A stretch of 64,000 nt of DNA, from the NCBI GenBank assembly GCA_028023455.1, contig JAQFVV010000017.1, forward strand, positions 4,370,098 to 4,434,097, given 5' to 3'. Under the pieces are notes generated by a model that saw only the letters and a list, made by a program, of their open reading frames with translations, did not search any database and was not told the origin of the DNA. Made by a program: the position numbers and the translations under genes. This document shows positions 1-12,295 of this stretch, piece by piece. The DNA comes from Epiperipatus broadwayi (Eukaryota > Onychophora > Udeonychophora > Euonychophora > Peripatidae). The first letter of the stretch is position 1; each line of letters begins with the position of its first letter.

Positions 1-79
1 ACTTTTTTTTGTAAATTATTCCATCTTTGGAAAATAATTAATTGGAAATAAAGTTGTTGTGTTTTAAGTAATGCATATG

Positions 80-125
80 TAATATGTGTTTATATAGGGG
101 ATTTGAACTCAGACTAATATGTATA
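80..125 (-). repeat. Remnant of the hammerhead-linked SINE body
   Basis: On the minus strand this carries a degraded version of the TTCAAATCC-type box and flanking AT sequence seen in the bodies at 48437-48450 and 30690-30770. It is short and diverged, so the assignment rests only on similarity to those copies. Confidence 0.25.
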
Positions 126-646
126 TAAATTTATTTTATCTTTATATATCCACTACTTTAGAGTTATTTTAAATGATAAATACTAAGTAAAATTTAATTG
201 CAACTTTAAATGACTGTTCAGTCATTTTAATTTTCAAAAAAGACATTCGTGCCAATTTTCGGAAATTTTCAAAAATCAAACTTACTCATTAGTAAGTGCT
301 TCAATTTTGTTATTATTATTTGGTGACACAAACTCCAGAATAACTTATTATCTATCTGAACTTTTTCTCAAATGAATATTTATTGTTATATTAGCCATCA
401 ACACACCCATTCATTTTTCATCCTCTTTATTTAATGAATTGGTTCAGCCCATAATAGAACCAAATAAGATATAATTCCATCCTAGTCGTTTGTTCTTTAA
501 GAAGAGGTCAATTCTGATCCAGGATCTGTTCATTCATTTTTTTTGTATGCCATGAAATTCTCAATAATAGTTCTGTTTAAAATTTCCAAATAATAGTGAT
601 TGGCTATCTTAATATAAGCTGAACTTTGATTGTATATATGTGTGAT

Positions 647-707
647 GATAATCTGGACCAACTGATGAGTGCTAATTTAGCATGAAATATGTATATTGGT
701 GATTATT
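647..707 (+). ncRNA. Type I hammerhead ribozyme motif
   Basis: The sequence folds as a complete type I hammerhead. The core CTGATGA is at 662-668. Stem II is 669-673 paired with 679-683 around the loop AATTT, and its first pair is a G-U wobble. GAAA is at 684-687. A minimal stem III (687-689 with 692-694, 2-nt loop) is followed by A695 as the cleavage nucleotide. Stem I is 657-661 with 696-700 and extends through an internal loop to 647-652 with 702-707. Hammerheads self-cleave RNA; versions with a tiny stem III are known from Penelope-like elements, retrozymes and some SINE-like repeats and may work as dimers. About 45 bp of upstream sequence is shared with the copy at 48278-48385, so this is a repeat family. 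Cleavage activity is inferred from structure only. Confidence 0.75.
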
Positions 708-895
708 TATCTTTTCAACATATGTGTGAGGAGCTGAATAGATATAATATTTAAATTGCAAAGAAAATGTGATTATAATAAATTAATTCATGTTTGAAAT
801 GTGATATTTAGTGAAGGAAAAAAAAATAGATGTTATAGTACTGAATTTAGATTTAGTTTTGGTTAGTATATAATTTCTTATTGCATTGCCAAATG

Positions 896-1048
896 TATAC
901 CATATAATACTAAATCATCCATGCACTTTACTACTGTTACACAATGCTTTATTTACCAACCTATTTTACAATTCACAGTTTCGATTGCCCCAGCAATCTT
1001 CTTCAGAACTTATTAAAGTGCATGGATGATTTAGTATTATATGGTATA
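896..1048. repeat. MITE-like element with 35-bp perfect inverted arms
   Basis: Arms 896-930 and 1014-1048 are exact reverse complements over 35 bp and enclose an 83-bp loop. The loop contains a TTCGATTG...CAGCAATCTTCTTCAG core that also occurs in the elements at 43429-43704 and 63052-63135. This fits a non-autonomous inverted-repeat element; the transposon superfamily cannot be assigned. Confidence 0.8.
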
Positions 1049-2600
1049 ATTCATGTAGTTTGATATCACAAAAACGATGGCTTGAAAGGTCGTTGTTTTC
1101 GTAATACTTTCATTTTTATAACAATTCTGAAAAATTGTTAAAGCTACCAATTAAAAAAAAATTGTTACAAAAATGACTACTTTTATATAGGCCAGTTACA
1201 TATCTGGTCTAAATATAATAATATAATACCAAATATTCATAAGTACCAAAGATGGTGAAATTATTATAATAGTATAGTTTTTCAAAAAAACTAATCACAA
1301 ATAAAAGTTAATATATTTATACAAATAATAAGATTTTACTCAAATATTTGTTTAAAGTAAAAATGAAACCTAATTGGAATTATTTTTTTATTATTTTACA
1401 TCGAATATGTATATAACGTTTATTTCTACTATATATACGTCTATTTTAAGTTATATTCTATGAAGAAAAAGCATGGAAGAACTTCTATAGATTAATTAAC
1501 AGTCTTACACTTGTTATAAATTCTTGATTTATTAAAATCAACATCTTGATTATATTGACCACTACAAGAATAATAATCTAGGTAACGTTCTCTGAATTAT
1601 TAAACTTTTCTTATTGAAGAATTTAGATTGAGTTTCATGTGCCTAAATACCATCTTTATAATATTCTTTAGTTTCTAGGATGAAAATTTATTGAAATATC
1701 GGTTAATGTTTAATACTTTTGAAATTACAAAAACGTGTAAAACTTTTACGCACTTAACTGCATTTCAGATTTATGCTAGAATCAGTTGTGGAATGTTTCG
1801 CACTGATACCTATTTTTTTGTTGAGTTTGGCGAACCGGTTGTTAAACGCAATGACTATTAGTCTAATCTGCATACCTCTAAAGGAATGGGATCATACTCC
1901 TATAGTAAAAAGATAGTTAATAATAAATCACTCGGCTAGTGATGTTGGTTAAAAGTGAAAAAATTTGCAAGTGAGAACACTAATTAAGAAGCAATATGGA
2001 AACATCTTAAATTATCAGGTGTTATTTAATATTCCATCATTAATAATTAAAATACCTTTTTATAACAATCTAATTTTGTGGAACTCTTTCATTGTTCTTA
2101 TTTAAGTATTAACTTCATGAAATAATAAACTTTTTTTTGGTATATCATTTAAAATAGTCATTAGGGCAGCGAACCTATTAAATTATTTAAATCTCCCACC
2201 GGCTAGAACGTGTGCGTGTATACAGTTTTGACATTTTCAAAATTAAAATGACAGTTAAAGATAATCATAAACACAAAAAAATAAAATAAAAAAACCTTTA
2301 GTGGTAAATATTTTTTGTTCGATTTTTATAGTTGTCATTATTAATTAAGTAATTAAAACTATTAATAAGAATCACACCTGCAAATTGGAAATAAATACAA
2401 AAAAAAATATATTTATGAAAGTGGATATCTTTCTTAATATATGTATATAAGGACAGTGTAAAAGTGGTTAATACATTTTCCAGTCATGCCTCATGATTTA
2501 CGGTTTAAATATGGGTCATATAGAATTTGCAAATTGTTTTTTTTTAGGTTTCATACGGACTAAGCCATATTGCCATCCAAAATTGGTCATTAAACGAATC
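1049..2600. other. No recognisable gene or repeat
   Basis: AT-rich sequence broken by stops in all frames. I see no splice-bounded exon, tRNA fold or repeated motif here. Confidence 0.5.
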
Positions 2601-2607
2601 TCGTTAG

Positions 2608-2720
2608 TTTTTTTTTTTTTCATATGTCATAGCATCGGCCGGGAGGCGAACCCACAACCGTCTGCACCAACTACTTGCTTGCAAGGCGGCTGCGATGACC
2701 TCTCGGCTAACAACGCTTGA
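2608..2720 (-). repeat. tRNA-derived SINE, class II-like subfamily
   Basis: Read on the minus strand it starts with a tRNA-like head (GCGTTG...AGCCGAGAGGT), has a T-arm/B-box-like GGGTTCGCCTCC, and ends GATGCTATGACATATG followed by an A-run (the T-run at 2608-2620). The same head and tail occur at 3548, 12070 and 16236. The head has an extra variable-arm-like segment, unlike the Gly-type copies at 7921, 20608 and 50796. The short open frame across it on the plus strand is not a gene. Confidence 0.75.
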
Positions 2721-3547
2721 CGAATCTCTAGTTTCAGTTAGAGCATAAAATAAATGTTAAAATTCTTAATACTCTGCAGATCATCAGCCTTATGAATAAT
2801 TCCTTCTCCTTTATTGTTCTTCTTCAGAGTTGATGGGGAGCCCCCTCCCCCAGTGAACTATTTATAATTTGCTTAATCTTTTATATATAGAAATAAAATA
2901 AAAAAAGAGATTGGTCATTAAGAACTCATTAAAATTTATATATACGATTTAATCACGTTTCACTTCCTGTTGTCAGATAAAATGGGTGGGTTTGGATTCA
3001 ATATTTATAAATAGCTATTGTCATGTGATTTATTCGGTAGAGATGATTTAAAAGTTTAAAGAATTACAAGATTCAAACAGTTTGACTCTATTAATAGGAA
3101 AAGAGTTATAGTTCATTAAACTGTCATAAATCATGTAATAGATTTATTAAACTGAAAAAAATCTATGTAGCAGTACATTTTTAAAGAATCATAGAGGTAC
3201 AACTTTAGAATGTTACTGTTTGCTATTTTGGTTTTGAAGGGGAGTCCAAAAACCACCACTGGCACAACTAAGCACTTAAACAAGATCAGCTAAAACCGTT
3301 TTCCATTTATAGTGTTTCAATTATTTTGTCCATTACAGTTTAAAAATTGCAATTTCTATCAAAAATTAAAAAATAAACATCCAAATTTAACTAAACTCAA
3401 TCAAAAAAGTCAAATACCTCTAGAAATCAAAACATTGAACAATTAGTAATTAGAAAATGATCAAAAAGATTAGAAAAATCATGTGGCCAAAAAGATCCAA
3501 TTATTACCGGAAATATAAAAAAAAATTATTTTCAACTATTATTAGTA

Positions 3548-3642
3548 AAGAGCCACAGCTGAGAGGTCAGCGCAGCCGCCTTGCAAGTAAGCAGTTGGTG
3601 CAGGTTCGCCTCCTGGCCGATGCAATGGCATATGGAAAAAAA
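3548..3642 (+). repeat. tRNA-derived SINE, class II-like subfamily (partial head)
   Basis: Carries AGAGGTCAGCGCAGCCGCC, the B-box-like GGTTCGCCTCC and the family tail GATGCAATGGCATATGG followed by A8. It is in the same subfamily as the copy at 2608-2720, in the opposite orientation. The 5' part is diverged. Confidence 0.65.
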
Positions 3643-4003
3643 ACGTTAGTGTATTAATGTAACCAAAAAAATAAAAATTAAATGCCTCTAGACATCAAAA
3701 TATCAAACATATTAATTTAAAATGATTGATTAAAAAAATTAACAAAAATTGCACTTTATAAATTGCAACAAAGAATTATTTTATTCATAAAAAAATTATT
3801 TTTCACTAGAGAATCTTCTGTCAAAAAACTTTGCATAGAGCTCATCAATCAAGTATGATTCACAATATGGTTCCCCCAAGGCCAGCACAGAGATTAGTTT
3901 TTAGGACTCGGAATGAAATCATACAAAGGCCCTGGAACTTTCAAATTTCTATATAGAAATTTACAAAAATTTATGTGTTTAGAATTGGCAATAATTAAAA
4001 ACA

Positions 4004-4403
4004 ATATATTATTTTAAACAGGCAAAACTCTTCATACAGTAGTGCCACCCAGAGTAACCAATGGATGCCAGAAGGCTTGTGCATAAAATCCCCATCTAGT
4101 GCCTACTGATCAATATCTCCAGACTAGTTTCTGGCTTGTGACCTTCATCAGTGAGGAGCCTTGGATCTGAGAGCACTGCATCTAGATCTTAGGATCTCAG
4201 ATCCAATGCTCCTCACTGATGAAGGCCACAAGCCAGAAACTAGTCTGGGGATATTGGATGAATAGGCACTAGATGGAGATTTTATGCACAAGCCTTCTGG
4301 CATGGTTATTCTGGTTGGCACTACTGTATGGAGAGTTTTGCCTGTTTTAGTAACAGTTATGTGCTAGCATAAGAAATGGTGATCATGTGATATATATTAT
4401 TTT
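4004..4403. mobile_element. FB family palindromic element with 12-bp target duplication
   Basis: Two arms of about 160 bp are inverted around a short spacer near 4185-4200. Each arm runs from GGCAAAACTC through ATAAAATCCC, ACTAGTCT and CCACAAGCC to CTCCTCACTGA. The element is flanked by the direct repeat ATATATTATTTT (4004-4015 and 4392-4403), giving an insertion of 4016-4391. One end extends into AAGAAATGGTGATCATGTGAT, the family terminus. No protein is encoded. Confidence 0.85.
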
Positions 4404-4624
4404 CTGATTCTTTGTTGCATGTGCAACTGTTTTTAATAATGAATAATTCTGTAGTGTGATTTTAACCGGACTGGTTTCTATCCATTTTTAATACCTAAAA
4501 TGAAACCGGTCTGGGGTTGATGATATTCTCAAAGTGTGTTTTGCGAGCTCTATATATAACATTTTAATACCTTGTGGAGGGAGGTAATCATAAAATATGA
4601 CTAGACATGAAAAAGTTCTGATCC

Positions 4625-4735
4625 CTAAGATGCACACCATGCTGAACCAGTACTTATCAATTGGCTCAGACCACAATCTCTTACACCTACCTTTATCATT
4701 GTTCAATTTATATATATATATAGTTAGATAGATAG
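4625..4735 (-). repeat. Decayed hammerhead-type repeat
   Basis: On the minus strand it reads ATTGATAAGTACTGG then TTCAGCAT. Stem II of the hammerhead family is still recognisable, but CTGATGA has become TTGATAA and the GAAA strand is lost. It is inactive by sequence. Confidence 0.5.
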
Positions 4736-4750
4736 CTAATTCCTAAAGTT

Positions 4751-5217
4751 TATAGGCTAAAGATACAAACAATGTACTAAGAGCAAAGCCTTCAACTGAA
4801 TTCAGTTATAAACATAGCAATGAATGTAACAGAAGTGGGAGGATATATTAAGTAGTCTGAAACAAGTGAAATAATTTACATATTGTTTGCATTGTAAAGG
4901 AGTGAGCCATTTTTTGGAGAGGAATGCATGATTCTTTTTGTTTATCACCAGAGGTGCCAAGTTTAAAGTTAAGGAGTATTGGCATATCTCTGGAGATGGT
5001 AAACAATCAATAGAAAAAAATCCTGTACTCCCCTCTCCAAAAAATGGCCTATTCTAACCATCTAATTTGCAATGCAAACAATATGCAAATTATTTCACAT
5101 TTCAGACTTAATATATGCTCCCATTTCTGTTACATTCATTGCTACATCTCAGAACTATCCAATTGTTTGCACTAATAAAACTTTGCTCTTAATATATTGT
5201 TTGCATCTTTTACCTAT
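4751..5217. repeat. Foldback element with arms of about 180 bp
   Basis: The left arm (4751 to about 4927) and right arm (about 5027-5217) are imperfect reverse complements. Matching landmarks are AAAGATACAAACAAT at the outer left and GTTTGCATCTTTT at the outer right, CAATGAATGTAACAGAA, and CCATTTTTTGGAGAG next to the spacer. The TATAGG/CCTATA ends suggest a TA-type target. It is non-coding; open frames across the arms are chance. Confidence 0.7.
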
Positions 5218-7160
5218 ATTACAGCCTGAGACGGTGTTTAAAATTATTATACTGTTACTGTGATTTAATGATGTGTCAAAGGTTCTGACCTCACAACTTT
5301 AACACAAATTTCTTAATGAAAGTATATTAATTTTTTATTAGTCATTCATTAGACTAGAGATTCTCCATTAATGAATACTTCTGTAATTCACTATAACACT
5401 ATCACACAAGGTAGGGAGGGACTACTTTCTATCCATATATTTATAAAATGTTAAATAAAATTATGATTTTTAATTATTTTTTTACAAATATTTTGGAGCC
5501 CACAAATTACCCCACAAAATCCCCTGGTCCTGGGAACACCATATAGCAATAACTGCTGAATTATTAAGCACGTAAATTCAAACTTATTTTTTGTTTAGTT
5601 ATATTTTATCAGCAAATAAGTGAACACTTATCAAGTCAGATGGTCTTTGGCTTGTGGGTCAAGACTGTAGCATTATGAATTCATACTTTCAACATTTTGA
5701 GGAAGTGATATATAAAAAAAAAAACCTGGTTCACAATACCAATTTCATTAATTTTTTAGGATGTTTTCAAAAAAATGAACCCTCTCTATCCCCAAGCCAC
5801 AGATAGAAATATCAAATTTGAAATATTAAAAACACTTTGATAGGTTTAGCAATTCATAAAGAATTATAAACTGTTGTTGGCAGTCGCAATGTGTGTTGTA
5901 ATCAGATGTATGTTTTATATACTGCCTTTACCAATTCAATCAATATACTTGAATCAGCTAATCAGTTTTGTAATAGGGTTTGTAATTAACCATCTGTCAA
6001 ACTTTATTCATATTACAGTTCACATTTTCTGGTGTTTATTGCTTCATTACTTCTATACTAGATAATAAATTATTTAACATAATCCTTAATGGATATTTAT
6101 CTTTTTATATCTCCTAGTAACAATTGTCGGTTATAACAGAAAACAAGAAGACAGTAATGAATACATCAAATATCACTATACATCTCCTTCCTGTCAATTA
6201 ATCATGGAAGCTAAATTTTAATCAATTTCTGATTCTTTTACACATACATTAAAATAACTTTTATGGCAATATTAAATGACTCGCCAACTTATCATTTCTA
6301 AATAATTTGCTCATTTCTTAGAGATTTTGATATATTTTGCAGTAATATTCTTGCTGAATTAAGATTTTCTTTAATCAACATTACCTTTAAAAAAGTAAAT
6401 GAATAAAATATGTTAAGAATTGATTGTGAACTGGTCTTTGATCAAAAATTCTATTTCATAACAGCAATAGTCCATAAATCTCTCTAAAATTTTGTCCAAC
6501 TTTTCCTTCATTCTGTTATTTATTTAGGTTCAATCTTGATATGTAATTACATGGTCAAGAATTAAAAAATATCAACCATCAAAGATGACAACCATAAATA
6601 TTTACAACAAAATCTTATGCTATTGGAAAAATCCAGATGTTTCAGGCAATAATTAAGACATCAAAGTATTTTGAAGTCTTACCATGTGGTTCGTATGATA
6701 TACATTTACCTTAAATGTTTTCTAAATGGTGCAAACTTTATATCAATAATACCATCTGTAATGATATATAGCCATCTCTTATGTTTCATCACAATCATCA
6801 GAGCTCGGCATTGTATACATTGCTTCTCTCCATTTCTTTCATTTTATCTACCCTCGAAAGAAAACTGAATAAAAACCAGCACATTTTTTAACAGCATCCA
6901 CCCATATTTAATAGGATCTACATCTATGAAATATCAGAAAATTGTTTCTGATGATCAATCATTTGAAACATATAACTAAACAATTGTACTTTCCTCTCTA
7001 TAACATTTTAAAATGAAATTTTCTCTCAAATTCACTTTTTTGACCACATTGTCATTAGAAACTTTTTGTATTCACCCCAATTCTCAATAATTTTGTGTAG
7101 CCTATCTTTTCAATTTCCAAATTTCTTCTCACTGATTGAGCTTATGTATAACAATATTGT
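5218..7160. other. No recognisable gene
   Basis: AT-rich DNA with short chance frames only. A GC-richer patch around 5505-5565 and a similar one around 3870-3960 (CCCTGG-containing) may be old repeats, but I could not assign them. Confidence 0.4.
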
Positions 7161-7167
7161 ACAGAAG

Positions 7168-7305
7168 TTAAACGCTCCATACAGTAGCGCTACCAGTGCA
7201 AGCCAAAGTAATCAATGGATGCAAGGTTTGTGCATAAAATCCCTATTTAATGCCTACTCATCCAATATTCCCAAACTAGTTTTCAGCTTGTGACTTTAAT
7301 CAGTG
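7168..7305. repeat. Partial FB family arm
   Basis: One arm only: CTCCATACAGTAGCGC, AATCAATGGATGC, GCATAAAATCCC, TGCCTACTCATCC and CAAACTAGTTT follow in the family order. It stops near the point where other copies fold back, so it looks truncated. Confidence 0.7.
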
Positions 7306-7309
7306 TACA

Positions 7310-7500
7310 TTAGTAAATGTGCATTCCTAATACATGTCTGTAGTCCTTACTTTTTCAAATTCTGTCCATTGCTTGTAATTATGTTTTTGCTCTCAAGACC
7401 ACTAGCAATATTACTTCCAAGATATATAAATCTTTTTATTATTGACTCATTCAATTCCATCAATTTTAATCCCCGCCACCCCCAAGAACCAAATTTTAGT
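7310..7500 (-). pseudogene. LINE reverse transcriptase C-terminal remnant
   Basis: The minus strand encodes KIDGIE, a frameshift, then RFIYLGSNI. This matches the conserved segment after the RT palm in RTE/CR1-like LINEs (an IE-V...F-YLGS pattern). The frame is broken by at least one shift and a stop. Sequence upstream on the minus strand (7500-9700) is too decayed to place the palm motifs. Confidence 0.45.
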
Positions 7501-7920
7501 CATGTTTATGTATAATCCATATTTTTTTGTTTCTAATATTGAATTGTTTTTTCATTTTTTTTAAATTACTAACTTATATATGTCTTAGATTATGCATTCT
7601 CATTTTATGCTTTAACGTTTCTTTATGCATTTAAAAAAATCTACTTTTTTCAGATGGGTCATAAAGATGCCTGGGGAAATTGGATCGTTGTCATATCTTT
7701 TTCAATTTCCAATTATTTCTGAATTTTTACATATATTTTCAAAGCTACTTTTGAATTATATGCAATTTTTAAAAGATAAATTAGTTTATTATTTATTTTG
7801 CATATTAAAGTATTTCTGAAAGTACTTTTTAGTCCATGTTATCAAATGGATGCCAGAAATCAACAAAATATAAGGTTTTTGGGTGTTTCCAAATTCAAAA
7901 TGGCCACCGGGCGCGTACTA

Positions 7921-8025
7921 TATCAGCACCCTTTTTTTTTGTATGCCAAAGCGTTGACCGGGAAGCGAACCCGGGCCAGCTGCTTGGAAGGCAGCTACAC
8001 AAACTGTTAGGCCACCAACGCTTGA
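7921..8025 (-). repeat. tRNA-Gly-derived SINE
   Basis: On the minus strand it begins GCGTTGGTGGCCTA, has the anticodon arm CTGCCTTCCAAGCAG (anticodon TCC) and the T arm CCGGGTTCGCTTCCCGG, and ends near GTCAACGC then TTTGGCATAC plus an A-run. Acceptor, anticodon and T stems are nearly intact. The D arm is damaged, and identical family tails occur elsewhere, so this is a SINE rather than a working tRNA gene. Confidence 0.75.
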
Positions 8026-9823
8026 CTTTCTAAATCCAGTTTGTTAAATTTGCCGTGTTTTTCTATCTGGGTCTTTAATCTTTGAGATATTTTTTTAAAA
8101 CATTGCTCAAAATGCTAATTAATATACTAAAATTTTCACATTCCTTCATTTATATATAAATTGGAACAACATTTTACAGTTTATAAAATTAAATTGGCTT
8201 TATATAATTCAGAATATTCTTGTAATCATCACTTTAAAATGCCATTTTTGCTAGGAAATATTTTTTTAATGTTTTATTGTTCTCTATATTGTCTGCCATT
8301 TTGTTTCACATCATCTGTTTTCTCTGGATATACTTACCATAGTATTTCTCATGTCTGCTTTGAGCTTTCAACTATTTTTCTGACTGCCTTCCCTTTTTAA
8401 CACTTCTTTTGTGCAATTTTTGAATTATCTCTTCTGCCTTTCAAAATTCACTTTTCCTGTATTGTCAATATTTCTTGGGTAATTCCTAATCTATTCTCCC
8501 TTTGATATAACTTCAGTTAGCAACTTTCTTCAAAATTTTGATATTTTTAATCACCAAATATGATTCCCTTTTTTGTCCATATTTATGATTTTGTATTTAA
8601 ACATTGATTGACATTTTCTCATTATTTTTTCTATCTTGTAGATCTCTTTATTTTTAGTAACAAGTTTTATTTAATTTCTTGAGCTTCAATTTGACATTTA
8701 CATTTATTAACGATGTGATGAATTTATTTCCATGGAGTGTGAAACTGCTATAGCGATATTGACCGTTTTCTATTTATTATTATGACTACCCTGGTTTTTG
8801 TCTTTCCATCATTTGATCTCCATATATATTATCTACAATCGTTGCACTGGAATTTGTACTACAAATTATATATAAAAGCAAATTCTAAATCTTGCACATT
8901 TCTTTCTTCAAATTCATATTTATCCCCAACTTGTTCCAGTATCTATACTATTTCCAATGACATTCAATTTCCTCATTGATAATAGTTTTTATAAATCATC
9001 AATAGTTAATTCTGCATTACTGTAAACTTGTTCTATCTCGTCAAGAATATTACTACGCATAGAAGCACATATTTGAATTAGCGTAAGGTTAATAGTTTCA
9101 TTCAAATCTGGCTTCCATCACTTTTGCATCGATGAATTTATAACTCATCAGTGAATCTTGTTTGCTTTTTTAATCTAGTCCATAAATACTACATTAAAAA
9201 CTTCATGCTTTGAATTTTTCATACTGGATGGTCTCACAAAGATTTAATTCTCCAAAATCATTCCAATGTATTTCAAATAAACTGAGTAAGTCTAGTTTTT
9301 CAAATGTCCATAAAGTTCTGATCTTCCAAGTTCCTACAGACCCATATGCAATTTAACTGCTGAAATGTATTTCTTTAGTACCTAGCTTATCAACCCAAAT
9401 CTTATTATTCAATTGGGTCTATAGAAATTATTTTGCCAAATGAAGTTTGAACTGGTACAAAATTCTTTGTAAACGTTGCATTTTATATTTCGTTCACATT
9501 TCATTCTTTATGATCCACTAATTTGACACACTTTATTTTAAATGAACTTAAAACCAAGATAATCGTTTAGGTCCTTTCTGATGGATAGATGCCGCTAAGT
9601 TTATAATTATGATTTACTACAAATAAAGCCGATTGTTATCTCTTGCCCTTTTAAAATTTTAAATCCTCTTCTACCGTCAAAACCTTATGATAATTTAAAA
9701 TTCTCGCAAGATGTAATTTGGTCTTTATATTTAAAGACTGATTCTTCAAAGTTCAAGCCATACATAATTGCTGGCAGTACTTTAAAAAGAGTTTGCGACA
9801 ATTGGGTTTTTATTACCCTGCGT
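8026..9823. other. No recognisable gene; T-rich on the plus strand
   Basis: Long T-rich stretch with chance frames. Its strand asymmetry suits an old LINE on the minus strand upstream of the 7310-7500 remnant, but I see no RT motif to prove it. Confidence 0.35.
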
Positions 9824-9935
9824 GTTTTGCCGTAGTTGGTAGAGTGTTGACATGGGATCGCGAGGGCCTAGGATTGATTCTGGCGCTCGAACTTCTTATG
9901 AACTCCTGAGCAATAAAGCCATAAGCTTTGTTTTT
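9824..9935 (+). repeat. tRNA-derived SINE, second family
   Basis: A-box-like TAGTTGGTAGAGTGT is followed about 30 bp later by B-box-like GGATTGATTCTGG and the tail AACTTCTTATGAACTCCTG then GCAATAAAGCCAT. The same order occurs at 23296-23414 and inverted at 12296-12385, so it is a dispersed family. Confidence 0.7.
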
Positions 9936-10061
9936 TGTTATTAATTCCCAAAATTAAAATAAATTCTTTTATTTATTCCTGGTTATTGATCACTTCTTAT
10001 TCTAACAATTATTATTGCTCTTTTATGAAATAACCTTCCTCCCCCTACAATTAATATTATT

Positions 10062-10255
10062 TTTGTCTTCATGCTAAACCAGTACTCATCAGTTGCTGTG
10101 GACCAACGGATGAGTGCTGGTTTAGCACAAAATATATATATTGGAGATTATTTATCTTTTTCACATGTGTGTGTATCAGTTGTATGAGATAGAGTGGATA
10201 GCTGAAGAGAGTTTGAAAGTCCGTACAAATTCCTTATATAATTACATCTAAAACT
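10062..10255. repeat. Opposed pair of hammerhead-type repeats with SINE body
   Basis: A minus-strand half (10062-10100) keeps CTGATGA (10086-10092 on the plus strand as TCATCAG) and a mismatched stem II. A plus-strand half starts at about 10098, with the core as CGGATGA (10107-10113), intact stem II GTGCT...AGCAC and AAAA where GAAA is needed. Both look inactive. The plus copy continues into a body with GAGATAGAGTGGATAGC and CCTTATATAATTACATC, as in the copies at 30470 and 48385. Confidence 0.65.
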
Positions 10256-10689
10256 GCAAATATATAAATTATACTTGTATTCAATCAAATACTTTCGTAA
10301 TGTTATTTAAAAAAAAGCTATACATAAAAAGATCTGTACATTTTATTTCCATATAATGGATTTTATACAAAGAAAAAAAAATACAAATACATTTATAATA
10401 AAAATGACTATATAACAGACAATCTACATTTATATACAACAAAATTGTGCTCAGATGATAATTCTTCTTCAGATCTAATTTACTTGTCAACCAAAGTGAA
10501 TCTGCTGAAAGAGAGACTGAAAGAGAAAAAAAAAAGTTAAGAAAACATAAAATAAATAATATCTTTATGTAGAAGACATAAATATAGTAGTAGCAAACTA
10601 TCGTCAGCATACGTATACATCATAGTCTAATAATTTTAAAACTTTAATATATTTACAAAAAAATATAAGTAAATAAAGAAATATGAAAA

Positions 10690-11000
10690 GATGAATGTTA
10701 GGAATAACAAGAAGAGATCGAAAACACAATATGTGAGTAAGAGAACAAACAGGTGTTACTGACATTGTTGAAATGATTAAAAGACTGGAGTTGGGTTGGA
10801 CATATTGCTAAAAGAGATAATAGATGGACAATTGAAATCTTAAATTGGATTCCAAGAGATTGTAAAAGACCCAGAAAGAGATGACATGTGAGATGGATGA
10901 ATAAAATAAAAAAGTGTGCAGAAGAGAAACTAGAGATCAGAGAAGATGGATTGAACTTGGAGTGACCTTCATCCTGCAGTGGAATAATAATGGTTAACAT
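10690..11000 (+). pseudogene. RTE-type LINE, 3' end fragment
   Basis: Plus-strand sequence encodes pieces of the RTE C-terminal region (weak matches to [19 protein letters not shown] and IPRDCKRP) and then a 3' tail ATCCTGCAGTGGA. It is homologous to 32026-32640 and 53340-53800 on the minus strand. Stops and shifts interrupt it. The only long frame here is on the other strand and is meaningless. Confidence 0.75.
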
Positions 11001-12069
11001 GATAATATAAAGATTAACAAAAGTAAATTAATATATAATTTTCGAAAATATCTTTTTATGACAATACACTATGCATGTTAAATGTTCCTAATTTACAGAC
11101 TGGGCAATAGAGAAGAATAATCAAGTGATAATACTTTATCAGAACCACTTTTTGGAGATACAATATAAATGTAAAGAATTCTGATGATTAAAGCTAGATT
11201 ATTAATTAATAAATCACTTGTATCACTAATGTGCACCAGTCCACAAGTCTTTAAGATTTCTACTTGCAGCTTGTCTAGAAGTTAGTTGTTTAGAGGCTGG
11301 TTGACAGGTGATTTGAAAGAATTATGATATTTCTTTTCTATATCAATTGCTATTAAATAAAGTCAGATTGAGAATTTATAACTATCTGAAAAATTTCAAA
11401 TTCCATTTAGGTCTCAAAGCCAGATTATTTCTTTAAATATCATTTCCAGTCTAAATTTTTTAGAAAGATTATAAACTTTAATTAGAATAAATTTTTCACT
11501 TCAAAACACCAATTCAAAATTAATATTTTTTATTATGTCTCTAAAATTGTCTAATAATTTATTTGGAAACACATTTTTAATATCATATCAGATGCTATGA
11601 AATGTTAAAGAATATACTGAACACGTTTAAATCATTAAGATAAGATATTGTATATTTTCATCTTTAAGAAAAGCATGTTTGAAAGACTTGAAAAAGTAGA
11701 TTCAAAGTAGACAAAATCAATTTTATATAAAGAGCAGGAGATTGATATTACATTCCGTATTCTCTCCTGATTACAGATTACTAACAAATGATAATACTAA
11801 ACACATTTTTAAAATATTTCATTAATTCTATTTCAGAAACATTTTAGATGTTCATTACAAAAAAATATTTTGAAATGTAGTTAACCATTAAAGTATTTTC
11901 GCAAAATGTTTGAAACACGATCAATTTCTAAAATACAAAACAGAATTAACGTTGCAAGATCTGTTAGTTGTGTTAAAAGTAAACACAAAGTTATTAAAGA
12001 GAAGATAAATGAAGATTATTATAAGTGAATTGCAAACAATAGTCAGAAAAATTCCATTTTAGTAGGCAT
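11001..12069. other. No recognisable gene
   Basis: AT-rich sequence without open frames, repeats or tRNA-like structures that I can support. Confidence 0.45.
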
Positions 12070-12158
12070 AAAGGGAAACAGCTGCCTTACAAGTAGTTGT
12101 CCCGGGTTAGCGGGTTCGGTTCCCGGCCGATGCTATGACACATGAGGAAAAAAATATA
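12070..12158 (+). repeat. tRNA-derived SINE, class II-like subfamily (5' truncated)
   Basis: CTGCCTTACAAG (anticodon-arm-like), a B-box-like GGGTTCGGTTCCC and the tail GATGCTATGACACATGAG plus an A-run. It matches the minus-strand copy at 16236-16341. Confidence 0.7.
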
Positions 12159-12295
12159 TATTTTTTTAAAAAAAGTCATTCGCATAAATGCAATAGGAAA
12201 ATAAAATTTTTTCAACTTTCAAAGATAAAATTGTGGAGTTTATTTTATGTAAATAGATATTCAATATATTTTTTTCATATATAAAAAAACAAAAA

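Noticed and set aside
6940-6970. CTGATGATC as another hammerhead core
   Set aside because: No stem II hairpin or GAAA follows.
7921-8025. Functional tRNA-Gly gene
   Set aside because: Anticodon and T arms are good, but the D arm is broken and the same tail and A-run occur at other copies, so it is a SINE.
10281-10610. 109-codon minus-strand open frame
   Set aside because: Low-complexity F/Y/L/I-rich translation of AT-rich DNA with no family likeness and no splice or coding signal.
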